A stretch of 64,000 bases of DNA, taken from positions 199,456,559 to 199,520,558 of the forward strand of contig OZ010788.1 of NCBI GenBank assembly GCA_963932465.1. The letters are read 5' to 3'. Shown here in pieces: positions 1 to 11,264 of the stretch (its first letter is position 1; each line of letters begins with the position of its first letter). The translations under genes were made by a program, and so were the position numbers. Under the pieces are notes generated by a model. That model had not been told where the DNA came from, did no database searches, and was given only the letters and a program-made list of their open reading frames with translations. This DNA is from Maratus speciosus (lineage: Eukaryota > Arthropoda > Arachnida > Araneae > Salticidae).

Positions 1-1312
1 TTACTCGTCATTTTCTTCAGATTCAGGATTGTTCTCCACTTTTTTTATTGCTTCAACTATATCTGAATCACTAACTTCATTGCAAACTGCAACATTTTCG
101 TTAATGTTCAAAAACTCAGTATCGTCACCTTCAGAGATAACTTCATCTTGTAGATTTTCATTCACAACGCATAAGTCCACATTGCTTGCAAAAAAACCAT
201 ATCTACTGAAGCAATTTTTGATAGTGATTTGTTTCACATTGTTTTTCCAGGAACTCGAAATTAGTCCAATTGCTTCTAACACATCACACTTTTGATTTAT
301 TCTATTCTCGTCATCCTCGATTGCCTTCCACACTAGACGTTTTCTGTAGGAATGCTTTAAACATTTAATTATTCCCTGGTCTGCTGGTTGTAGCTTAGAA
401 GTTGTGTTAGAAGGGAGAAATTCTAACTTGATCAATTTCATGTTCAAAAGTTGACTGTGAGCTGTTCACTGGTCGACGAAGATCAACACTGTACGCTTTT
501 TTGCATGAAACAGTACGTCCAAATTTCTGCTGTATTCCTCGAACAATATTAGCGTCATCAAAGCTTTGTGATTAGATCTGTACTGTTCGGGAAGTGACTT
601 TTTATGTTTGAAACACCGAGATTTTTGTATTTACCGATGACCAGTAAAGGTAATTTTTCTGTTCCAGAAGCATTGACTCCAACAAGGACAGTTAAACGTT
701 CTTTACTTAGCTTTCCACATGAACTTAGAACATGATTTCCCCTTAAACATCATCGTCTTGTTAGGAAAACATTTGTAAAAAAGTTCCATTTCATCCATAT
801 TGAAAACTTCGTCCGCACTATAACCTGCAAGAAGTTTGGGTAATGAAACTGTCTTCCATTCATCATACAGTGCATCAGACACATCTTTTGCTTCACCGTG
901 TAATGTCCGAAGCACGATGTTGTGTCTGGCTTTAAACTTTTCAAGCCACCCCGTGCTTACAATGAAGCCTTCCACATTCAACAATTTTGCAAATCCAAAG
1001 CTTTCTAACGTAACACCGCACTACTTAAAGGAATTAGACTCTTCTGTGTCCTGTAACATGTAAACCATTTTACGAGGGCTGTTTCGATATCTGGGAAGGC
1101 ACACGTCTTCATCCTTTTACACTTTGAGTTGACACTTGACTTATGTCTTTTGAAAAGGCTTTCTTTATCTTTCAGTATGGTAGATAGCATGTTGGGAGGG
1201 ATACCATATTTCAGGGCTATATCTTTTTTCTTTAAATTAGGATTATCTTCAATATCTTTCATCAAATTTACTTTTGTTCTAAAGTAAGAGTTTGTAATTT
1301 CCGATTCGACAT
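1..1312 (-). pseudogene. Broken Tigger/pogo transposase (copy A)
   Basis: The minus strand carries pieces of a CENP-B/pogo-like DDE transposase in several frames. Starting at ATG 1312-1310 there is an N-terminal helix-turn-helix segment (LEQK, then DIEDNPNLKKKDIALKYGIP). Next comes the second helix-turn-helix with STGWLEKFKARHN, then the first catalytic Asp in FNMDEMELF. The C-terminal piece holds FLPSNTTSKLQPADQG, whose Asp is the third catalytic position of this family, and stops at 1-3. The region around the second catalytic Asp (450-700) has stops and frame changes. Copy A has also lost one T near 1270 relative to copy B, which separates the start codon from the next segment. It cannot make an active enzyme as it stands. 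Confidence 0.85.
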
Positions 1313-1857
1313 TTTGAAAGACCCGACTGAAAACGTATCACAAGAAACACTAAAATGACAAGAATCAACATTAAAGTAATGAATTTCAATGAAATCCCAA
1401 TAGAATCGAAAAAAAATATCCTTGCATAAAAGCGTGGGAGATTTCATCAATTAGAATTCACTTAGCCACCAGCTCTGTTTCCAAAGGATACCTGTTGAGA
1501 AAAGGGAATGCGTAAAAGAGAAATAAATGGGGTGGGGGATGGGGCGATTTCAGCTGAAATTCAAAACTAGCAGAAGCTCCACTCTGACCGATGTAGGAAG
1601 TAAAAATAGCGCTCTTCAAAGCTGGCGGGAGAGTATAGAAAAGTTTTATCTAACTGAAAGTGCCAGTATTTTTGAGCTGTGACTAAAAATTAAGAAATTA
1701 GTCGAATTACTGTTTTTTTCTCTATCGGAAAAAAATCGACTTAAAAGATGTAGACTTCGACAGAACGAAAAAGTTTAATATTGAATTGTAATTAAGGGAC
1801 CGGGACTTCGTGTAAACTTCGACTTAAACGAATATTCGACTTATCGAGAATTCACTG
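1..1857 (-). mobile_element. Tigger/pogo-type DNA transposon, copy A, cut by the window edge
   Basis: The right end is intact. It finishes CGAGAATTCACTG at 1857 and is followed by TA at 1858-1859, the target dinucleotide of Tc1/mariner/pogo elements. The left part lies outside the window; base 1 corresponds to about 45075 in copy B, where the whole 2278-bp element can be seen. The coding strand is minus. The flank after 1857 also matches copy B, so the two copies arose by duplication of a larger segment and not by two separate insertions. Confidence 0.88.
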
Positions 1858-1900
1858 TATATATATCTGATCTTTGTCATACTGTAACTCTCGTTATTAT

Positions 1901-2239
1901 GAACCGATTTGGATAAAATTTCTTGTGTACATAGTACATACCAATGTCTCGACCGAGTTCGTTGGCCAGCTTCATCCGCCATCTTGTTTCAAAATGGCGG
2001 CCATTTAAAAAATTTAAAATATTTAAAATTTAAAGTGAGGCACAAAAAATTAGACATTGAAAAATATTTTTTTCTTATATGTTTGGGCTTGATACAAAGA
2101 TTCTGGAGCATTTTTCGTTTCTTCTATATCTTAAAAAATGACTGAGTTATAGCACTTTGAATTTCTAGCATGGCTGATATTTTGAAACGATCTGATTTTT
2201 GTCACGCGATAATACACGTATTTACGAACCGATTTGGAT
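1901..2239 (+). repeat. First unit of a ~315-bp tandem repeat (copy A)
   Basis: The unit begins with GAACCGATTTGGAT and includes ATCCGCCATCTTGTTTCAAA and AATGGCGGCC. The second unit resumes at 18766 after the 16.5-kb insertion, and a weaker third starts near 19073. Copy B has the same three units uninterrupted at about 46980, 47297 and 47607. The small open frame 1909-2145 is in this repeat and is not considered a gene. Confidence 0.75.
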
Positions 2240-2289
2240 CAGTGGTGTAGTCCTGGAAAAAAAAGTCGGGGGACGCTCACAGTTTCGGA

Positions 2290-3430
2290 CATTAGGGTCT
2301 ATATCACTATTTTGAATCTTTCTTTTCATTTTCAATTGCAGGGAAAAGTAATTGAAAAATTAAAATTAAATTTAAAAATAAATTAAAATTAATTTAATTA
2401 GTTTCTTTTGGACACTAATTAGCTTGCTATAGAATTCAAAAATTTAAAACCTTATTTCTTTGCTGAAATTTTTTGGAATAGAATTCGTAATTCAGTAACA
2501 CTGATTCAGGCAACGAAATTTTTATTAGAATTTGTGTTGCATTATTTATTTTGGAAATAGTTATAAAATAACTGTTTTCCACTGAGAGCATTGAAAATTA
2601 TTGCATTTTTACTTTATGGTTAGTGTAAGGAATTTATTGTAATCATGGAAAAGAAAAATAAGGCTGTGAAATTTTGGTGCATCTTTACTTTTTGAAGCCC
2701 CCTGAATCCATTTTGCCTATTTTTACAACTATGCATGTGCGTATACATGTGTGTATGTTGGTATTTTCTTAGTCTTTTTTTTTCTCATGTGTGTTTGAAC
2801 GTAATAGCGCTCAAACGGTGTTTTCGACTGGGCTCAAATTTTTCAAGTTATACATGATGAATAGACTATTTAATATTCTGAGAATATATGCCACTGCCCG
2901 AACTCTAATTTGGAAGAACTTCGACGCGGTTTTTGCATCTAGGCAATTTTTAAACGAACTTTTGACCAGAAATAACAAATAAGTACTGTTTACGTGAGAA
3001 AAAATATCTAAAAATGTGACCAAGGCCGAAGATAATTAAAAAATAATGCTTTTTATTGGCCCGAAGAATACGTTTAGTACTCAAATGCTGACCCAAATCG
3101 AATTTTTAAAAAAAATATGAATTTTAAAGAGTGGAAATAGATAAATATCCTTTTACAGAACATGTCCAAAAATTGCGTTTCATCAAGATTTCTTTTAAAA
3201 AAAACTTGAAATAGAAACTTTAAATTAGTAACTATATGTTACTTCTAATGTGTAAATGCAATACTTGAAATTTTTTTTTCAAAAATTAGAATTTTAACGG
3301 TGTGAAACGCGGAAAGAAGATTCTAAAATTTTAGTTTATCACGATTTCTCAAGAAACGTAAAACATAGCACTTATATATTTTCTACTCGCTTAAAACTTT
3401 TTTTTTTTTTTTTAATTAGACCAATGTCAG
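2290..3430. other. No gene seen; AT-rich interior of the hAT-bounded insertion
   Basis: AT-rich sequence with homopolymers. The overlapping small frames at 2791-3023 on both strands have no recognisable domain and look like chance openings. Confidence 0.5.
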
Positions 3431-4340
3431 ACGGGCGTCTTTTTTGCTCAAAAAATCGCCATGGAATGAGGAAAAAAGTTAAACTCAATGAAAATCGCAT
3501 TAAAAATCACTAAAAATTCAGAAATCGCAGAGAAAGAATTTACTACATTACACTACCAGAAAATTGAAACCGAATGACAAAAAAACGCCTGAAAACCCAA
3601 AAAACTCAAAAATTGTATTAATAATTAACAAAAGAAAAAAAAATAAATCAAAAATCACAGTATGAATTCCGAAAAAAAATTATTGAAAAGAGGACGAAAT
3701 ACGTTAAACTGCAGTAAACGATTGGAACAGGTAAAAAAACCCTTTAAAATTCGCATAAAAAATTGTGAGAGTTTCAAAAATCACTACTCGAATTCCAAAT
3801 AAATTTTATTGAAAAGTGGAAAACATTTACTATAATGGGACTAAAAAAATTAAACAGGATTCCTTTTACTAATGTGGAAAAATCACGGCGAAATGTATAA
3901 AAATCGCTAAAAATTCATAAAAATCACAAAAGACAAAATTTATTAAAGTGGGCTAAAACATTGTGTCGCGGAATGAAAAAAAAAAAAAAAAAAAAGGTAA
4001 AAATCAGCAGAAATTACAATCTGAGGACGCAATCGTGAAAGGACGAAATCTATTACATTAGGGCTAAGAATTTGAAACCAAATTCCTTTTTCGAATGTCA
4101 TAAAATTGAAGCGAAACGCGAAAAAAAAGCTGAAATTCGCATAAATAATTCTCCAAAAATAAATCGCTGTACAAATTCTAAATAAACTTTATTGAAAAAG
4201 TTTGAAGGCAAAATTGGCTACTATTGGACTAAAAAATTGAAACTGAATTCCTTTTATTAATGCGAAAAAAATCACCGTGTACGGTAAAGAAAAAAAAAAA
4301 CTTAAAAATCGCAAAATAATCAAATAAAAAAAATCCGAAA
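3430..4340. repeat. Degenerate A-rich tandem array, units about 160-220 bp
   Basis: Similar blocks recur near 3541, 3825, 4048 and 4217. Each has a version of TACTA..GGGCTAAAAAATTGAAAC, then GAATTCCTTTT, then runs rich in ATCGC and AAAA. Spacing is irregular, so this is an old array with indels. No coding potential seen. 4341-4524 holds nothing I can name. Confidence 0.5.
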
Positions 4341-4524
4341 ACTGGCTTCGAAGTGCATAATTTTAGGCATAAATGTACATCGCCTCCATCTTGTAGCTGT
4401 ATGTGCAGCAGTCTTTTCAAAGCACATAGACCACACGGACCAAACACTGTCCTTATTATTATAGATTTACTTTTGTTTTCGATTTTGATGTAGAAGCATT
4501 ATCCCTCTATTAAAGGAAATCTTA

Positions 4525-4977
4525 CCGGGTGTCCCAAAAAGGACTGACTGATTTTAAAATTCAATAACTTGTAAACGGTGACAGATATTTAAAAAATTCT
4601 TGCAGGAGGGTTATGCATAAGGTCAAAAGTTTTTTTACAGTGATTTTCAATTTTAGTTCGAATTACAAACAATAGATGGCGCTGTAAGCAATAGTCGCTA
4701 AATACAGACTCGATTTTTGGTCCTTTATCTTGTTCTATGCGGAAAAAGGAGATGGAAATGTATTATCCGGGCCACGAAGTACCAAAAATCGAGCCTGAAT
4801 TTAGCGTCTATCAATCGCAGCGCCATCTATTGTTTGTAATTCGAACTAAAATTGAAAATCACTGTAAAAAAACTTTTGACCTTATGCATAACCCTCCTGC
4901 AAGAATTTTTTAAATATCTGTCACCGTTTACAAGTTATTGAATTTTAAAATCAGTCAGTCCTTTTTGGGACACCCGG
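4525..4977. mobile_element. Foldback MITE with long inverted repeats and TA duplication
   Basis: The left arm starts CCGGGTGTCCCAAAAAGGAC and the right arm ends with its reverse complement. The arms match almost perfectly for about 160 bp and then more loosely to about 210 bp, around a short centre near 4740-4760. TA flanks both ends (4523-4524 and 4978-4979), as for Tc1/mariner-type elements, and GGTGTCCCAAAA resembles mariner-like ends. There is no open frame for a transposase, so it is non-autonomous. Both arms carry ATAGATGGCGCTG near the centre. Confidence 0.85.
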
Positions 4978-5149
4978 TAGTTAAAATTTATTCTTGTTTT
5001 TGTTATACTTCTTAAATATTTTTTATCAGAAGAAAGTATTGGAATCTTTTTGATGGATTTACACGTTTTAGGTTGATCTGAATATAATTTGACAATTTTT
5101 TGAAAATTCCTCGCTGGATACATATTTTGTAGCCTAGCCACTCTATTCC

Positions 5150-5560
5150 AAAAACTGAAGCATAGAATTTAATCAAATATCATATTTAATTAGACCTTAA
5201 CACATACAAGTACTAATCAGGTTTTGGTGTATATGGCCCAACAGGTGGCATTGCTATGTTGTAATTTTCACAATTTACATATCTATATCTCAGCATCTAT
5301 GGTATGAAATTTCACCAAATTTCACATTCACTTAACCCTCGACATAAATTGATGCTGATTAGATTTTGGTGTATTTCGCCCAACAGGTGGTGCTACTCTG
5401 TCGCATTTTTAACGATTTCCATCATAGTGTGATTTCCGCATGTTTGGGATGGAATTTCATCAAATTTAATATGAAAGTTGATTATGAATAACTGTTTATT
5501 CAATATTGGTTTTGATCACTCTACAGAGTGCGTTGCCATACTATGCTTTTTCTGATGAAC
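5150..5560. repeat. Degenerate ~140-bp tandem repeat, about 3 units
   Basis: CTAATCAGGTTTTGGTGTAT near 5214 recurs as CTGATTAGATTTTGGTGTAT near 5354, each followed by CCCAACAGGTGG. A weaker third block lies near 5500. Period is about 140 bp. No coding content. Confidence 0.55.
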
Positions 5561-5579
5561 ATCATAGCTTATTTCAGAT

Positions 5580-6730
5580 TTTGTGTAGAAAGTAACTAAA
5601 ATTTAAATTAAAATTTTTAATGTTTAAGGTTAATAATTAACAATATATATGTTAAACTAGGACTTCCCTTTGAGGGATTAGTCTGAGCGATATTGCTGAG
5701 AACATAGATTTAATAATAACATATGGAAGCAAAGAAAGTGAGATGTTATCTTTAATTGTCCATATACTGCGATAAATTGAGATGATGAAAATAAACGACT
5801 CGTAGAATTACAAAATCTTATATATAAATTCGTATACACAGTTTAGAAAAATGAGAAAATGAAACTCTAAATTATTTTATATCGTAATTGTAACTGTATA
5901 AAATGATGTCAAAAGCACAATCAGACGCCCTGCACCAATTTGAGTAACTTTAAATGACAAATATATTAGGTTTGAAAAGAATGGATTATACTTTATATAG
6001 TGTGTGCTCCCCCGAAAAAGTTAATATTGCACAATATCTGATTTCCACGCATGCAATGAGGTTGTGGATAAGAATTAAGGAATTCTCTCTTCTAAATCTG
6101 ATGTAGTATCAAAGTACCGAACACATCAATAGTGACATGCAATGCATCGTTAGAGTCTGTTTTAGATATGATCGATCGGATTTAAATGATGAGTGCTTGC
6201 TGGTCACTATATACGCTGTATTGTTTTGTTTTCAAATATATTCTGCACAAGTTGAGCTGTATTTAGCATGTATTAAATAAAAGAAATCGGCAATGATTGC
6301 AGCATAAAGTATGACACAAAATCTGAATATATCGTCTGCATAACCTTTGAGCTGTCTTGAAGTAATTTACAAATCCATACATATTTTTTCAGCAAATCAT
6401 GCAAGCTAAAATACGCCCATATGAACCCGATTACAAAATTTCAACAGAATAAGTTAATATATAAAAAATTCTACGAATGATAATTGAGAATATGACCTTA
6501 CGATAAAATATCTAGAAAAATGAATCAGAAAAAAAATTCATATCAAAATTAAAACGGCACTTCCCGCTGTTAGTGGCCTTGGCAAGAGAGAAAAGCCTTG
6601 AGAAGGAACATTTTAACAAGTACTTTCGGGCAACCTACTCACTGTTTCATACAGGTCTTTATTTAATATTTACACAATTTATTTAATGCTAGGTGGGTAT
6701 CTATCTATTTTATTGTATTTAAATTGCATG
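5580..6730. other. No gene or clear repeat seen
   Basis: AT-rich sequence with no recognisable reading frame, inverted repeat or tandem structure on either strand. Confidence 0.5.
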
Positions 6731-7450
6731 TTTTCTGGAGGAAATGCGGCATTATGAAATATTTAAAGTTTCTATACCTAATAATTCCAAATTAATGTTA
6801 ATTGAGAACGCTTTCCGTTCATTTCACCTTTTTTTTTTTTGATTTAAAGTTTTTTTAGAAACCATTCACAGAGACAATTTTAAATTTTAAAACAAAATTT
6901 TAAAAGCAAAATTTCAAGGTTTTGGACTCAGCAGTAAGACAGAAATAGAAAATTTTCGAAAGTTTTTTGTTTCTGCAGTGTTTTATATAGCGACATTTTT
7001 AGAAACTGTTCTGTTGCGAGAATTTACGTCGTGATAAATACAGCAATGCCAATTTTCACGTTTATATTCCTAACAATTCCATGTACTTTGTTACTTAGAT
7101 CATCTTTAGATCTTTTCTTTTCGCTTTGTTTAGTCTTTCGATTTTTTTAATTCATTCTACAACGAGAATTTACATCATATAAATTACTGCTATGCTAAAG
7201 AGCTAGTTTCTAACCCCAACAGTATCCCAGAAATTTCTGTAATCCAAATAAATCATAATTTAGAACCTTTCTAGAAATTTTTACGTTTATCTGTCAAATT
7301 GAATTTTTGAACCTTTTAGAGAGCGTTCATAACGAGTATCTTAAAAGTAAAACATCTTAAAAGTAATCATCACACCGAATTTAAAGTTTCTAACCCAATC
7401 ACTATCACAGAAATCGCAATTTTAGATTTTTTTTGCTCCTGGAGTGATGT
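6730..7450 (-). repeat. Diverged ~146-bp satellite (same family as 61840-63040), reverse orientation
   Basis: GAGAATTTACGTCGTG at about 7018 recurs as GAGAATTTACATCATA at about 7164, 146 bp later, with another unit near 7320. The stretch with ATCTTAAAAGTAATCATCAC and AAGTTTCTAACCC near 7350-7400 matches the reverse complement of the array at 62.7 kb. Units are strongly diverged. Confidence 0.6.
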
Positions 7451-8860
7451 AGGTTGTTGCACTGATATAAAATATAGTCTTTTCTTCGGAGCAGAAATGG
7501 CCACCAACATTTCTTTAAGTTGGCTATGTAGTTTCAGACTTAACACCTCACAAACGCGCAAACATTATTAATATTATACACTTTATAATATTACTAGAAA
7601 GGTAGCCCGTCAAAAATGACGGAAATTTAGATATAAAGATATATACAACTCATGTGCAAGAATATGAGTTTTCTCGTTTGTTCCGCAGTGATAGATGAAA
7701 ATAACACATTTTAAGAACGAAACACATTTATGAAAAACTGTGTACAGTAGAAGACCACTAATCTGCACAGTTTGGTTCCAAGTGTTCTGCAGATTTGAGG
7801 ATTTTTGCGGTCATGTCTATTCAGTCTTTGTTTACATTTTTTTAATTAATATATTGGACAATTTAGATTGTTAAGCCTTAAAAATAAATAAATTACACAC
7901 TTGAAGTAAGGTAAAAACTATTAAATTATCGTATACGATTTCATGAAATGGTATTATATGGTATTATATGTGTGTGCTTCACGATCTTGGTTACGACTTT
8001 GGCAAAATTGGCTACAACTTGTCATAATTGTAATAGTGTGGGCCTCTATAACAAAAAAGTAACCAGTTTTTAGTAAAATTTCTGGTATAAAGCAGTTTTC
8101 AAAAACTTGTGTAAAATTGCAGGCCGTTCTCATGTTATGCCAGTCCTGGGAATAATATTTATAACACTGAAGAGTTTCCATGTATATGTGGAATTTAGAA
8201 AAGCTTCTCTAAAAGAAAGGTCCTGAAATGACATTCTAATTCCTCTAACTTCAAAGTTTAATTGGGCCCTGATATTGTTTACTGAAATCTAATAAATACA
8301 GTTATTTTGAATATTACAACAGAATTAAACAACTAAACCTATTTAACTTAAACTCACTGTTACTTCCCGATGTTATTTTTTAGTATTAAGAAAGAAAATT
8401 ATTAAATTTTTCAAATCATGCACATTTATAATTTTTTTCCGTCTTTAATAACTAAATAATGAAAAATATGCTTTTGTTCTGATCTCATAAATATGACTAT
8501 AAAATAATGTAACTAAGAGACATTGCGAAATTAAATCTTTGTGATTTCAAACCATAAACAAATGATACCGCCACCATTTTACCTACTATGACGTCATTAG
8601 AATATTGTCCATTGATTGTTGGAGAACTTACTTTGTGAATGATTACCCCAATGATTTAATATTTTTTACGGTTCACGATGAATGAATCACTTGTGTTTGT
8701 TTAGGTTTATGGAATGAGATATTAAGCCGTGAAACTAATTTCAGCTAAAGTTATCCAAGGATATATGTATTTTTAATCGAAATTAAAAACAAAGCTTTGA
8801 TCTCGAAATAAAAAGTTTTAGTTTGTATAATTGGTTATTTCTGTTAATTATTTATTTAGG
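7451..8860. other. No gene seen; one solitary pogo-like end
   Basis: AT-rich. TACAGTAGAAGACCACTAAT at about 7743 resembles a pogo/Tigger terminus (TA then CAGTAGA), but I found no partner end. The minus-strand frame 7954-8181 has no recognisable domain. Confidence 0.35.
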
Positions 8861-8869
8861 TACTTTTCC

Positions 8870-9500
8870 ATTATAGCGCATTTTTAAAAAAAGTTTGGCG
8901 TAATTCGGGCAACAGAAAGTGAGATATGTTGCCAAAATATACAGCTATGAAAACAAATCTAATGAACTTTTATTTTTGTTTATATATGCACTTATACACA
9001 TAAAAAAATCGTTTCTAAATATATATAATATTTTTTTATATACAAATTACGGCACAGATTTCAGATATGAACCGGGATACCTATGGTGCTAAAATGATGT
9101 TATTTTGCCGGCTATTGTTTTTTATTTATTAATAAATTGTTTATTTACTTTTATTTTCTGTTTTTAAATTATGTAAACTGTTTTGTTCTATAGTTATTAT
9201 TCAAACTTTTATTTATTTATAGTTATTTCCTTTTCAAAATGATAGCAAATAATTAAAAAATATATAAGTAACTGGTATTCGAAAGCGAGATTTCTGCCGA
9301 ATTGGCGTCAGAGAAAAATCACGCCAACTCCGATGCGTATATGACATCTGTGCAAAAATTACTTCTGTTTCTTTATAAAAATGGGTAAATAGCTTTTTTT
9401 TACATTAAATAAATTGTATACATGTGCAAAAAATTGCTTGTGAGTATGAAGCAGTAAATAGGTTGTCAGAAAATACGTTGGCAAACTTCTTTCTCGCTAA
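8870..9500 (+). repeat. Diverged copy of the Merlin-flanking repeat, unoccupied site
   Basis: 8881-8960 matches the sequence flanking the Merlin element at 10850-10897 plus 13249-13290: AAAAAAAGTTTGG, CAGAAAGTGAGAT and then CAGCTATGAAAACAAA follow in one continuous run here. The unoccupied target is GAGATATG at 8921-8928. Further on, ATGAAGCAGT...ATAGGTT matches the run near 13450. This is an internal control for the Merlin insertion. Confidence 0.7.
9289..9353 (+). mobile_element. Truncated end of a GG-ended palindromic MITE
   Basis: Contains AATTGGCGTCAGAGAAAAAT and then ATATGACATCTGTGC, which is the right terminal part of the ~195-bp MITE family seen at 10115, 13041, 56171 and elsewhere. 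The left part is missing. Confidence 0.6.
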
Positions 9501-9595
9501 GAAACTTTTCTCCGAAGTATTGTACGTACATAAGCAATAATTGCTAGAAATGCATTTTTAATTATGATATGCGCTTTTATGTTTCACTACATTTA

Positions 9596-10078
9596 TGCAT
9601 ACTATACCGTGTGTATAAATGCTACAGTTCATATGCAGGGCTACACAAAAGAATTCGTAAGGGTTACTGAGTATGAGAATAAATTGCTTAAAGGTAGTTT
9701 TTAAAGGAGTCATGCAGTTTTACGCTGAACTGCATTTAGATTACTAAGAAATGTTTGTAGAATATAGATAAAATGATATACAGGGTCACGCAAAGAATTG
9801 GATACATAACCGTCTATGGATGATAATATCTGGAAATATGATTTCAGTAGCTTTAAATGTAGTTTAAATTAAATTTTAGCTAAATAGTGGCATGTAATAA
9901 CGGTACTATGGGCTATGGACGGTAACTGCTGAAATCAATTTTTTTTTTAAATTATGCGTTTTCTAAAATGTTTACTTATTTACGTTATTTCCCTAAATAA
10001 CGAAGTTTTGTTAAATCATTCAGGATGTGTTGGAAAATGTTTCATATTCTATGCTTAACGCATGATTTTTCGTTCTTC
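9596..10078. repeat. Left arm of a large inverted repeat; ~144-bp sub-repeats
   Basis: The arm is the reverse complement of parts of 14046-14715. Shared landmarks are GTGTTGGAAAATGTTTCATA, the GTTATTTCCCTAA run and AATAAATTGCTTAA. Inside, CAGGGCTACACAAAAGAATT (about 9636) and CAGGGTCACGCAAAGAATTG (about 9780) are related, 144 bp apart. Confidence 0.75.
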
Positions 10079-10114
10079 TTTAGTCTTATTTTGCATTTAT
10101 TTTATTCTTAATTT

Positions 10115-10310
10115 GGAACAGATGTCATATTCGCCCCATATTGGCGCGATTTTTTTCTGTCGCCAATATCATATAGGCAACAGGTACTTAACTTGCGCCA
10201 AAGTGCTTGATGTGGTAACCCGGATTATGTTGTTTATGCTGTTGATGTTTTCGCCAAATTGGCAACCGAAAAAAATCGCGCCAATATGGGGCGAATATGA
10301 CATCTGTATC
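10115..10310. mobile_element. Palindromic MITE, copy a, 8-bp duplication CTTAATTT
   Basis: Begins GGAACAGATGTCATATTCGC and ends with the inverted sequence; about 40 bp of each end are complementary (CCATATTGGCGCGAT and its reverse complement). CTTAATTT precedes (10107-10114) and follows (10311-10318). Length 196 bp, no coding capacity. Ends beginning GG with 8-9 bp duplications fit the Merlin superfamily. The small frames that cross it are artefacts of the palindrome. Confidence 0.85.
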
Positions 10311-10347
10311 CTTAATTTTTAGTCTTATACTGCTTTATAGAAACTTT

Positions 10348-10725
10348 GGCACAGTTGTCATATATACCCCATATTGGAGCGATTGGCACAAATGTCATAT
10401 TCGCCCCATATTGGCGCGATTTTTTTTCGGTTGCCAATTTGGCGAAAACATCAACAGCATAAACAACATAATCCGGATTACGACATCAAGCAAAATAACG
10501 ACACTTTGGCGCCAGTTAAGTGCCCATTGCGTATATGACATTGGCGTCAGAAAAAAAAAGCGCCAATATGGGGCGAGAGTGACATCTGTGCCGAGCGATT
10601 TTTTCCGCCGCCAATTTGGCGAAAACATCAACAGCATAAACAACAACATCCGGGTAACCATATCAAGCAAAATAACGACACTTTAGGGACAGTTAAGTAC
10701 CCGTCGTGTATATGACATCTGTGCC
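10348..10725. mobile_element. Palindromic MITE, copy c, split by copy b
   Basis: Starts GGCACAGTTGTCATATATAC and ends ATGACATCTGTGCC. Flanks are GAAACTTT (10340-10347) and GAAACTGT (10726-10733), 7 of 8 identical. The element is interrupted at 10385 by copy b of the same family and resumes at 10601. Without copy b and its duplication it would be about 162 bp. Confidence 0.75.
10385..10592. mobile_element. Palindromic MITE, copy b, nested in copy c
   Basis: Starts GGCACAAATGTCATATTCGC and ends GACATCTGTGCC. GAGCGATT stands directly before (10377-10384) and directly after (10593-10600), a perfect 8-bp duplication cut out of copy c. Confidence 0.85.
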
Positions 10726-11181
10726 GAAACTGTAATATTTAATGTTTAAACTCTTCACTCCACTCACCTTGCATATAGTATAAACTATAACACAGATAGC
10801 GCAAAATAATAGACAGTTTGATACTTTTCCGCTGTAGGGGCTTTGGCGTTTTTTAAAAAAAGTTTGGTGTAATTTGGGCATCAGAAAGTGAGATTTGGGT
10901 ACTTTTCCGTTATGCGGATACCATTGTCGCCAAGCGTAATAGTTTGCGCAAAATGAAAATCGCGTGAATTGAGGAGGCATTTGAAAAATAAAAGAAAAAA
11001 TATTGTCGTGAAATTAAAGTGAGCATTTAAAAAATATAACATTTGAAAATTCCAGACTTTTACGAACTATTTCATTAAATCACAAATATATACTTAAAAT
11101 AATTGAACAAATAACTGTTATAAAATAAAGCAAAACTCATATTAAACTGCTGGCATAAAATTACAAATATCTTTTAGCATT

Positions 11182-11264
11182 TTGAAATAATTGGCGCATT
11201 AGCATACGTTTTCCGTTATACGGACAGCATGCCAAAATGTATGCTAATGCGCCAATTATTTCAA
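11182..11264. repeat. 83-bp hairpin with 26-bp arms
   Basis: TTGAAATAATTGGCGCATTA on the left is mirrored by the reverse complement on the right, around a loop that contains TTATACGGAC, the same motif as the Merlin termini. It lies just inside the left inverted repeat of the Merlin element and may derive from a small internal duplication of its end. Confidence 0.7.

Noticed and set aside
836..1063. Plus-strand frames opposite the Tigger transposase (also 45877-46140 and 45022-45372)
   Set aside because: Antisense to recognisable transposase segments.
1909..2145. 78-residue frame repeated at 46988-47215
   Set aside because: Lies in the ~315-bp tandem repeat and is duplicated with it; no domain.
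10062..10686. Overlapping frames of 86-129 residues on both strands
   Set aside because: They run through palindromic MITEs, and similar peptides recur at 12945-13229 and 56156-56395 because the DNA repeats and is its own inverse.
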